DNA of 58,019 bases from Hondaea fermentalgiana. Taxonomy: Eukaryota > Sar > Bigyra > Thraustochytrida > Thraustochytriidae. Within the stretch, counting starts at the first letter, position 1; each line of letters starts with the position of its first letter. The stretch is taken from assembly GCA_014084085.1 (NCBI GenBank), contig NPFB01000012.1:196166-254184 (forward strand). Reading direction: 5' to 3'. A model generated the notes under the pieces. The model saw only the letters and a list, made by a program, of their open reading frames with translations, had not been told where the DNA came from and ran no database searches. This document shows, one piece after another, positions 28,314 to 35,942 of this stretch. The translations under genes and the position numbers were made by a program.

Positions 28314-30974
28314 ATGTCGTATTACACGCCCGGCGTGGGCTCCATCTCGCGCCCCAAGACGTATGACCCCGAGCTCGCGAGACGTGCCAAGGAGGAACAC
28401 GAGCAACAAATGGATTTGCACGATCTCGCTGACCGCATTGCTGAGAACCAGCGCAAGTCGCTTCGTCAGGAACTTGGTTTTGACGATGACGATGACGACG
28501 CCGAAGGAAGCATTGGAGATGACCTTGCAGGCCACACACATGCAAACATTGTAGAAAGCGACTTTGAGCACGAGTCGAAATCGAGTCGTGACGACAATCA
28601 GATTCGGGAGGAACTTCATCAGCTCCAACAACGATACCTTGGAGCGCTACGAGAGCTGCACCAAACAGGTGAAAAGGAGCGTCGCGCATCCGAGCAAGTC
28701 GCCATTCTCAAGCGCATGTCGAAAACGCAGGTTGCCATTCTTAAGCGGGGTTTCCAGGAGAAAATTGGTAAACACCACGCTCTCGCTCAAGAAATCGTCA
28801 ACGCTCTCGACGAATGTGAGCAGCGCCTTAAACTTCCACAGCCCGTTTCTACGGGCTATCGGAGCGCTCTTCAGACAGAAAAGATTGCTGCGGAAAACCT
28901 CGTGGCCGCTGATCCTGCAGACGCGAGTGCCGATGTACCCGTTGAGCCTGCTTCCGCAGACCGCATCACCGCGCTCCAACGCCAGCTCGAGTCGCTCAAG
29001 GCGGAAAACAAGGTATTGCGTCAGTCCTTTGAAGATTTGAGCCCCGGTTTTATCCATGCGCGCCCCAGTGCGGGTGCGAGTGACGACGGCGCACCCATGA
29101 CGCCGTGCCAAACCCCGTCCGGGGCAAGGAAAACGATCGATGACAAGGGCGAAGGAAGTGCCCTTTCAGGGCCTTCTGCCGCCAGCGCTCAGAGCACGCC
29201 CGTTTTGGCGTTGAGCAGCAAGCTGAACAACTTGAGCGTCGAGGCACTGCGTGTCAAGCTCGTCAAGGCGCTAAAGGTAGCAAAGTCGGCGCAGAACAAG
29301 CTCGCTGCGGCGGAAAAGGAAAAAACTGACATGTTAGCCCTTCTTGGCGAGGCGCGAGCCGAACTGGAGCGTCGCAGACAGGACCCCAGCGGCGCGCCTT
29401 CCACACCAAAGAATGCCCCCCACTTACGACAAACCCAAGACCCACAAACGCCCCCCACACCCGCTGTCACAGGCAGCAAGGGCGAAAAGATCAAGGAAAA
29501 GTTTGAAAGCCTCAAACAAAAAGTGGCGGTGCGCGATGCCGAGGTCGCAGAGGCCAAACAAACACTGTCGACGCGCGAGCAGGAGCTCCAAGAAGCTCGC
29601 GCGATCATCACAGAACTCTCGGCCGAACTCGACCGCATACGGACTGTTGCTTCGCAAGGCGCAAAGCGATCCGAGCAAGCGCAAGCCGACCAGCAGCGAC
29701 GCTCCGCAAACCGGCGTCGCGCTATCATGGCTGGTCTCGACCGTGTCCGTCATGAATTGCGCGCAATGAACGAGGAGAAGTCCGCTCTCTCTCAATCTGT
29801 GCGCGCCACAACGCAGGCCACGAACGCGGAAATGGCATCTCTCATCAAGCAACTCAGTGAGCGCGTTGCAGCCAAGGAGGCGTCCATGTCTGGCATTGTG
29901 ACCAAGTACCAGCGCGAATACCGGGAGCGCCGGCGGCTCTTTAACCTTGTGCAAGAGCTCCGAGGCAACATCCGGGTGCTCTGCCGCGTCCGCCCCGCCC
30001 TCGACTTTGAGGAGAATGATGTGGTGGTCCGCTTCCCGCAAGACGGGGCCGTGGAACTGCGCAATGCCAAGGGTCGTGAAAAGTCCTGGGAATTTGACCA
30101 CGTTTTCAAGTCAGATGCAGACAACGCAAAGGTCTTTGAGCAGGTCTCGGACCTCTGCACCTCTATTCTCGATGGCTACAATGTTTGCATCTTTGCATAC
30201 GGACAGACGGGCAGTGGCAAAACGCACACCATGGAAGGCCCAGAGCACGACCGCGGCGTCAATTTCCGGGCTCTCGACCGTCTCTTTGCCAACATGCGCG
30301 AGCGCAACCACGGTGGCGAGTGGGAGTTCGAGGTCCAAGTGACGTTGCTGGAGATTTACAATGAGCAGATTCGCGATCTCCTCGCTGATAAAGCGAAACA
30401 GCAGCAGCAAAAGAAGCTTGAAGTCAAGGCCGGCAAGCACGGCATGCACGTCCCGGGGCTGACCATGGTCACGGTCACGGATCATACGCAGGTGCTCAGG
30501 CTCATGAAGCTCGGCAAGAAGAATCGTTCAGTCGCGTGTACCGACATGAACTCTCATTCCTCGCGCAGTCACTCGATGCTCTCCACCTACGTGCTCGCTC
30601 GCAACACGCTCACAGGTGAAGAGGCGCGCGGCAAGCTGCACCTTATCGACTTGGCTGGCTCGGAGCGCGTCTCCAAGTCGGGCGTGCAGGGCGCACGACT
30701 CACGGAAGCCACCAATATCAACAAGTCCCTCTCCGCGCTGGGCGACGTCATTCAGGCTCGCGCCAACAAGCAGGGCCACGTGCCTTTCCGCAATTCGACG
30801 CTCACATACCTCCTGCAGGACTCCTTGTCGCAAGACTCCAAGACGCTCATGTTCGTCCAGGTCAGTCCGGTCAAGACCAACGCCGAGGAGTCCTTCTGCT
30901 CCCTGAACTTTGCCGCGCGCGCGCGCACCGTCGAGCTCGGCAAGGCCTCCAAGCATACCTCGAAAACCGGCTAA
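28314..30974 (+). CDS. Kinesin-14, C-terminal minus-end-directed motor
   Basis: An 886-residue kinesin with its motor at the C-terminus, the hallmark of the minus-end-directed kinesin-14 family (KIFC, Ncd, Kar3), which acts in spindle organisation and intracellular transport. The N-terminal 550 residues hold an acidic segment, Ser/Pro/Thr-rich linkers and coiled coils. The neck joins the motor at RGNIRVLCRVRP near residue 551. The nucleotide motifs are GQTGSGKTHT near 629, switch I NSHSSRSH and switch II LIDLAGSERV. The conserved NINKSLSALGDVI and FRNSTLTYLLQDSL segments follow. The motor ends a few residues before the stop codon, with no C-terminal tail or calmodulin-binding region, so KCBP-type regulation is unlikely. 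The start is the ATG at 28314. Single exon. Confidence 0.95.
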   Translation: MSYYTPGVGSISRPKTYDPELARRAKEEHEQQMDLHDLADRIAENQRKSLRQELGFDDDDDDAEGSIGDDLAGHTHANIVESDFEHESKSSRDDNQIREELHQLQQRYLGALRELHQTGEKERRASEQVAILKRMSKTQVAILKRGFQEKIGKHHALAQEIVNALDECEQRLKLPQPVSTGYRSALQTEKIAAENLVAADPADASADVPVEPASADRITALQRQLESLKAENKVLRQSFEDLSPGFIHARPSAGASDDGAPMTPCQTPSGARKTIDDKGEGSALSGPSAASAQSTPVLALSSKLNNLSVEALRVKLVKALKVAKSAQNKLAAAEKEKTDMLALLGEARAELERRRQDPSGAPSTPKNAPHLRQTQDPQTPPTPAVTGSKGEKIKEKFESLKQKVAVRDAEVAEAKQTLSTREQELQEARAIITELSAELDRIRTVASQGAKRSEQAQADQQRRSANRRRAIMAGLDRVRHELRAMNEEKSALSQSVRATTQATNAEMASLIKQLSERVAAKEASMSGIVTKYQREYRERRRLFNLVQELRGNIRVLCRVRPALDFEENDVVVRFPQDGAVELRNAKGREKSWEFDHVFKSDADNAKVFEQVSDLCTSILDGYNVCIFAYGQTGSGKTHTMEGPEHDRGVNFRALDRLFANMRERNHGGEWEFEVQVTLLEIYNEQIRDLLADKAKQQQQKKLEVKAGKHGMHVPGLTMVTVTDHTQVLRLMKLGKKNRSVACTDMNSHSSRSHSMLSTYVLARNTLTGEEARGKLHLIDLAGSERVSKSGVQGARLTEATNINKSLSALGDVIQARANKQGHVPFRNSTLTYLLQDSLSQDSKTLMFVQVSPVKTNAEESFCSLNFAARARTVELGKASKHTSKTG

Positions 30975-31455
30975 CATAAAGGCGCGTGCAGTTGTAAAGT
31001 CATAGTATACACGTATAGAATTATAATTGTTGTGGGTGTGTACCCCAGACGTGTGTACTCCGTGAACGTCTTCTAGGGGCAATCATCATTGATCGTACAT
31101 CATCAGCACGGGATGATGCTGCAGCGCCTTTTGTGCTTGACTCGGCTGTGTATAGTGTGCGAGTGCTGCTGCTCGACCCGAGTTCCTCGAGATGGGGGCC
31201 GAGCGGGAGGGAGGGTAGAGTAGGCCTAAGACGAGCGTGGCGTCGGGGCTCGAGATCGAAAGGCCGACCAGCCTCGAGTTCCTTGTTCCGGACCCGTTAT
31301 TGACGGTATGCGCCGCAGCGTCGACCTCTCCAGCGCAGCCGAGTCTGGCAAAGCCCAAACGGACACAGCACGCACGCGCACGAGCAGCTGCAGACGCTGG
31401 CCTGTGGAAGGATAGAAGAGTCGCCGAGGGCACGCACGGGGAGAGACTCGTCATC
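30975..31455. other. Spacer between kinesin-14 and the FSP1-like gene
   Basis: About 480 bases with AT-rich sequence just after the kinesin stop and a GC-rich leader before the next ATG. The FSP1-like frame is open back to a GTG at 31237 but has no ATG there. I see no gene. Confidence 0.5.
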
Positions 31456-32592
31456 ATGGGCAAGAAAGTCGTGGTTCTCGGTGCTGGGTATGGCGGCACC
31501 GGCGTGGCAGCGGCGCTCGATAAGCAAGCCAAGGCAGCTGACCTCGAGCTCACCGTTGTCGACATGCGAGAGAACATGGTACATAAGCTCGGCGGCCTTC
31601 GTGCTGCGGTGGACTCGACATGGGTGGACAAGATTCTCGTGCCTCGCGATAAACTTCTTCGGAACGGTGGCCAAGTCGTCTCCGATGCCGTCGTCTCTGT
31701 AGGCGATGCGGATGTGACGCTTGCCTCCGGTGAGACCTTGCCTTACGACTTTCTTGTCGTGGCGACCGGGGCACACAGTAACTCGCCTGGCGAGCCTGGA
31801 TCTGACGTCCAGACAGCGGGAGAGCTCCGCAACCACTTTGCTTCCAACCGCGCTGCCATTGAGGCTGCGAGCAAGATCGCCATCATTGGCGGCGGCGTCG
31901 TGGGCGTCGAGCTCTCCGGCGAGATCAAGCACTCCTTCCCGGACAAGGAGGTCACAATCATTCACAGCCAGGATACCTTTGTGAGCGCAAGCGTGCCGCC
32001 GCTCCCGGCGAGCTTCCAGCGTCGTATCAAGAAACAAATGGATAAAATGGGCATCAAGTACGTATTGGGCAGCAAAGCTGAAATTGATCTCGCCGAATTT
32101 CAAGGTCAAGTTGTTGTTCCTGGTAGCCGCACGATCCGCACCGCAAGCGGTCAAGAGGTTGAGACGGATTTGATGATTCTCGCCGTTGGTACGACGCCCA
32201 ATTCTGGTGCATTCCCGGAAGCATGGCGCAATACTCAAGGTCTCATCAAGGTTAACGAGCATCTGCAAGTGCTCGATGGAGACTCGGCTATCCCCAATGT
32301 ATTTGCTCTTGGTGATGTGTGTGACGTTGGCGAAAATAAAATGGCATATTATACGGGCCTGCAGGTTCCTGTTGTTGTCAAGAATCTTTTGGCCGTTGCG
32401 GCAGGAAAGGCCTCGCCAAAGAAATACAGTCCCCACGCATCCAGCCCGTTCATGGTCGTTCCTCTTGGTCCCAAGGGTGGCAATATGGCTACACCATTGG
32501 GGACGTTTGGGCCATTTCTTACAAGCACTGTCAAGGGCAAAGGTCTCTTTCTCGACTTGGCGTGGGGCCCGAATCATGTCAAAGCCCCCTAA
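31456..32592 (+). CDS. AIFM2: FSP1/AIFM2-like FAD-dependent NAD(P)H oxidoreductase
   Basis: A 378-residue two-dinucleotide-fold oxidoreductase, close in length to animal FSP1/AIFM2 (about 373). Those enzymes reduce ubiquinone and vitamin K with NAD(P)H and protect membranes from lipid peroxidation. The N-terminal FAD-binding GxGxxG is GAGYGG at about residues 8-13, and the second, NAD(P)H-binding site is IIGGGVVGVELSGEI near 143-157. An ATGAHS segment and a late FAD contact, ALGDVCDV near 285, match the family. The start is the ATG at 31456; the open frame further upstream begins at GTG and is poorly conserved in type. Gly2 is present, but residue 6 is Val, so N-myristoylation as in human FSP1 is doubtful. 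The family is sure; FSP1 orthology over other AIF-like or NDH-2-like proteins is likely but not proven. Confidence 0.84.
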   Translation: MGKKVVVLGAGYGGTGVAAALDKQAKAADLELTVVDMRENMVHKLGGLRAAVDSTWVDKILVPRDKLLRNGGQVVSDAVVSVGDADVTLASGETLPYDFLVVATGAHSNSPGEPGSDVQTAGELRNHFASNRAAIEAASKIAIIGGGVVGVELSGEIKHSFPDKEVTIIHSQDTFVSASVPPLPASFQRRIKKQMDKMGIKYVLGSKAEIDLAEFQGQVVVPGSRTIRTASGQEVETDLMILAVGTTPNSGAFPEAWRNTQGLIKVNEHLQVLDGDSAIPNVFALGDVCDVGENKMAYYTGLQVPVVVKNLLAVAAGKASPKKYSPHASSPFMVVPLGPKGGNMATPLGTFGPFLTSTVKGKGLFLDLAWGPNHVKAP

Positions 32593-32720
32593 GGCCCAGA
32601 TTTCGGACTTCTTAAAAGCAAAAAGGATGGGCATCGTCAGACCGTAAGAGTAAAAACGACACTCCGATTGATCGTCGTGGTGCAGGTCCTGTTCTTAGAT
32701 TGCAACGTTACAAAGCAGTG

Positions 32721-32766
32721 CCTTTTCTTTTCTTTTCTTTTCTTTTCTTTTCTTTCTTTCCTTTAC
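32721..32766. repeat. (CTTTT)n pentanucleotide repeat
   Basis: Near-perfect CTTTT units passing into CTTT. Confidence 0.92.
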
Positions 32767-32836
32767 TTTACTTCTCGTATCGTTTCTTTTCATTTCAGTT
32801 CATTTACTTTTACAACATAGCGCTTTGTTCTGGCCA

Positions 32837-32860
32837 TCTCTCTCTCTCTCTCTCTCTCTT
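32837..32860. repeat. (TC)n dinucleotide repeat
   Basis: About 12 perfect TC units. Confidence 0.92.
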
Positions 32861-32891
32861 TGTACGAAAGGTGAAAACCTTTTCTTTGCAC

Positions 32892-33530
32892 TCATCCTCC
32901 ACTCGCCCCGGTCGTTGTGGAGTATGTCACAGCGCGTGCCGGAATTGTTGGGAGGATGAGCTGAATTGCCACATCCAAAAATTCATCAAAGGTCATATAT
33001 CGCGGGGCGTCATCAGGTTCATCAAAATATCGATCAAGGTCGCTCCACAAATCTGTGAGATCGCCTACAGCGTCAAGTTCTGGAGGGGCGCAGCCGAGAT
33101 TCATGAGCGCGATTTTAAGAACTTCGCAAGGCACTTCTCCTGTCCCATTCGGGTCCATGCTTCGAAATAGGCGAGCAGCGCGGAGCTGCGCAACCTTTTC
33201 TTCTGGCATGTCGAGCTCGCCGTCCAGTAGCTCACGCGTCTCGTACTTTGCCAGACGGGCAGCGGTCAACAAAAACTCTTGCTCATTTAAGAGTAGCTTT
33301 GGTTTACTTGGATCCTGCACCACAATGCCTCCATTCTCCGTGAGCTCCACGCCAGGAAATCCAAATTTTCGCAGGATCCTCGCCACCTGTTTTGCCGTCA
33401 CAAAGCCATTTGCTCTTGATTGTGACGCGTGTAGAAAACAATCGAAAGCCGCACGCAGGTCTTCAACATCATCCAGACTCAAAGGGCTCGTGCGCGCGAG
33501 GACTTTGGCGAAGGCGAGCGGGTCCTCCAT
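32892..33530 (-). CDS. EF-hand-like protein (degenerate calcium sites)
   Basis: A 212-residue protein with a calmodulin/centrin-like helical layout. The clearest EF-hand-like unit is around LFRSMDPNGTGEVPCEVLK. It has Asp, Asn and Thr at loop positions 1, 3 and 5, but Val rather than Glu at position 12, so calcium binding is doubtful. A second degenerate unit lies near the N-terminus (LRAAFDCFLHASQSRANGFV), and an acidic YFDEPDDAPRYMTFDEFL segment near the C-terminus may be a third. I start at the ATG at 33530; the open frame continues to a GTG at 33569. It is divergently transcribed from the CDPK gene, with 602 bases between starts, so the two may share a promoter region. Partner and role are unknown. 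Confidence 0.75.
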   Translation of the reverse strand: MEDPLAFAKVLARTSPLSLDDVEDLRAAFDCFLHASQSRANGFVTAKQVARILRKFGFPGVELTENGGIVVQDPSKPKLLLNEQEFLLTAARLAKYETRELLDGELDMPEEKVAQLRAARLFRSMDPNGTGEVPCEVLKIALMNLGCAPPELDAVGDLTDLWSDLDRYFDEPDDAPRYMTFDEFLDVAIQLILPTIPARAVTYSTTTGASGG

Positions 33531-34132
33531 TTTCGCGCGTTCGCGAGCTGAGGCAATGCCGGCAGCCACCTTTTACCCGAACTTTTCTGCCCAAAGCTTT
33601 CCCGCTCCTTATCTCTGCTCCCTTATTCAGCCGGCATCCCACCTCCCTTTCTAGCCTAGTACTTACTCCAACTTGCACGCAAACGGATCAATTCGAACTA
33701 GGTCCGAAACTAGTCATGTCTGTGTCACCAGTGACCTTCTTCGTCTCGTGCAAAAGGGACTCGACGCTGCACTGCAGTGCACAACAGCGACCTTCTCGGG
33801 CCGCCATTGCCGGTATCCCGAGGCAGGGAGGCCGTCTCTGCGCGTCAAGAAGACCCTGCGCGCCAAGTTCTTGCGCCGTCGCCCGCCTTCACCGGCCCGC
33901 GAGCGCCATCCCGAGGCTGGGCTTGCTTGTCTTGGCGACTTCGCACAGCTTCGGCCGGGCAGGGAGGACTGTGCTCGCGCGTGGACGAGAGCTCGCAAGA
34001 CGAAGAGAAAGGCGCCTTGGCGAGGCAGGCAGGCAGGCAGACGGACAGAGAGACGGACGAGGCCTCTTCTCCGTCCGCACGGACGCGTGCTTGGACGGCC
34101 GACTCGCGCCAATACCCGTCGGACGTCTCACG
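33531..34132. other. Divergent promoter region between the EF-hand and CDPK genes
   Basis: About 600 bases between two outward-facing start codons. The CDPK frame is open through it and holds an alternative ATG at 33716, but the encoded sequence is basic and low-complexity, with a (GGCA)n stretch near 34024-34040. I see no separate gene. Confidence 0.5.
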
Positions 34133-35782
34133 ATGCTCGCAAGAATTGCAACGTCCGGGCGGGGTGCACGACAGGGGCTTCGCTCCAGTACGAGCTTTAG
34201 CGTGTACGTCCAGACAGGCGCAAATGGCTATGGTTCTCGCCACGACAAGAACGCCTGGCAACGAGGACCACTCGGGTCCCAGCAGCAGCAACAGCAGCTG
34301 CCTGTGCGGCAGCAGCAGCGGAGGTCCATCTCCTCCTTTGGTACCTTTATGAGCAAGCTCAACCCGTTCGAGCCTGCTTTAATTACAGGAAAGTCGGCGA
34401 AACTCGAGGACTGCTATGAAGTCCTCGAGGAGCTCGGCCGCGGCAGATACGGAACAGTATCCCGAGCACGCATTCTTTCCAAACACTCCACCGAGAGTGA
34501 CGATGAATTTTTTGCAATTAAAGTCGTTCCCAAGCATACCGTTGCAGATTTAGACGAGCTCCGTACCGAGCACCGTGTCATGGTGCGTGTCGACCATCCA
34601 CACTGCGTTGGCCTGACTGAGGCCTTTGAAGACTCTGAAAATGTCTACTTTGTATTTCCTCTCTGTGTCGGCGGAGAGCTCTTTGACAGAATTATACAAA
34701 AGGGCTCCTACACCGAAGAAGATGCCGCGCGCTTGATTCGCCAGCTCCTCCTCGCGCTCGAGTATTGTCACGAAACCTTACATGTGGTACATCGCGACGT
34801 AAAGCCCGAGAATCTTCTGTTTTGGACCAACGAGGAGGATTCCTCCCTCACACTGTGTGACTTTGGCATGGCGCACCCTTTTGAGGAGGACGAGCTCATG
34901 CACTCGAGCTGTGGCAGTCCCTCGTACGTGGCGCCCGAGGTCCTTGCCGGCACCTACACGGAGAGCTGCGATATTTGGAGCGCAGGTGTCATTTTGTACA
35001 TTTTGCTGAGCGGCAGCGTCCCTTTTCATGGCGAGACCGATGAAGACATTATGCGAAGTGTAGCCAAGGGTGATTTCTCCTTTGACCTTCCTGCATGGGA
35101 CCACGTTTCCGACAGTGCCAAAGACCTCGTGCGCTCTATGATTTGCAAGGATGTCTCGGAACGCTTCACGGCATCTCAATGCCTTCATCACAAGTGGGTG
35201 CGGGAGCTCGGGGAGGGTCGTGACATTCCCTTGCTCCTCGCGCTGGATAATCTTCACGCTTTTGGTCGGTTCGCTCGCGTCAAGCGCGTCGCGCTGCAAC
35301 TGATTGCCAAGCAACTCGCAGGCTCTCCAGAGAAAATGGATTCGCAGGTGTCGCAGCTTCGCGACTTTTTCGCCAAGCTTTCGAGCGAGAATAATGGTCT
35401 TATCTCGCCCGAGGGGCTTGCAGAGGCTATCTTGACAGAGTCCAAGCGCGAAAACTCTTTCAACGTGCTTTCTTCTCCTGCGCAGCTCGCCGAGCTTCTG
35501 GGCAGCTCAGATCTCGATCATAATGGTCTCATCGATATCGACGAGTTCTGCGCAGCGTGTCTCAACGAGTGTTTGCTGACCAAGGAGGCGAACTTGCGTT
35601 TCGCGTTTGACTCCATCGATCGTGATCGCGACGGCTTCATCTCCATGGAGGAGCTACGCTCTGCCTTTGGCGAGAACGAGTCTTATGAGAATATCAAGGA
35701 AGAGTTCGAGCAATATGATCTCAACAGCGACGGTGTTATTTCATACGAAGAGTTTCGATCCGGCTTGCGCAGGACGTCCTAA
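34133..35782 (+). CDS. Calcium-dependent protein kinase (CDPK) with a mitochondrial-type leader
   Basis: A 549-residue Ser/Thr kinase of the plant/alveolate CDPK type: kinase, junction helix, then EF-hands. Kinase motifs are GRGRYGTV near residue 99, FAIKVV with the ATP-binding Lys near 128, HRDVKPENLL near 219, DFGMA near 243, and a SYVAPEV activation-loop end. Three canonical EF loops follow (DLDHNGLIDIDE, DRDRDGFISMEE, DLNSDGVISYEE), plus a degenerate first one around SSENNGLISPEG. Calcium binding should relieve autoinhibition. I chose the ATG at 34133. Its first 30 residues (MLARIATSGRGARQGLRSS...) are basic, Ser/Arg-rich and lack acidic residues, like a mitochondrial presequence. A Gln-rich linker follows. 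An upstream in-frame ATG at 33716 would add 139 poorly structured residues. Confidence 0.91.
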   Translation: MLARIATSGRGARQGLRSSTSFSVYVQTGANGYGSRHDKNAWQRGPLGSQQQQQQLPVRQQQRRSISSFGTFMSKLNPFEPALITGKSAKLEDCYEVLEELGRGRYGTVSRARILSKHSTESDDEFFAIKVVPKHTVADLDELRTEHRVMVRVDHPHCVGLTEAFEDSENVYFVFPLCVGGELFDRIIQKGSYTEEDAARLIRQLLLALEYCHETLHVVHRDVKPENLLFWTNEEDSSLTLCDFGMAHPFEEDELMHSSCGSPSYVAPEVLAGTYTESCDIWSAGVILYILLSGSVPFHGETDEDIMRSVAKGDFSFDLPAWDHVSDSAKDLVRSMICKDVSERFTASQCLHHKWVRELGEGRDIPLLLALDNLHAFGRFARVKRVALQLIAKQLAGSPEKMDSQVSQLRDFFAKLSSENNGLISPEGLAEAILTESKRENSFNVLSSPAQLAELLGSSDLDHNGLIDIDEFCAACLNECLLTKEANLRFAFDSIDRDRDGFISMEELRSAFGENESYENIKEEFEQYDLNSDGVISYEEFRSGLRRTS

Positions 35783-35942
35783 TTTGCAAGGTGTCCTCGT
35801 AGCATACAAACGCGCATTGCTCAATACTGTCTGCGAGATCTTTGCCGCGCTCACATCGGATTCTCGTTTTCTATTCGCATTTTATCTTATATATATCTAC
35901 CGTGACCCCAAATCGACTCTCGTTCGCACGATTCGCGTCGCT

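Larger units (their letters stand above)
32593..32891. other. Convergent spacer with pyrimidine microsatellites
   Basis: About 300 bases between the 3' ends of the FSP1-like and EF-hand genes. It holds a (CTTTT)n run at 32721-32766 and a (TC)n run at 32837-32860. I see no gene. Confidence 0.6.

Noticed and set aside
31237..31455. N-terminal extension of the FSP1-like protein
   Set aside because: It starts at GTG. The conserved GxGxxG fold begins directly after the ATG at 31456, giving the family length.
33392..34132. Longer CDPK frame starting at 33392
   Set aside because: It overlaps the EF-hand gene on the opposite strand, begins without ATG, and encodes basic low-complexity sequence before the leader-like ATG at 34133.
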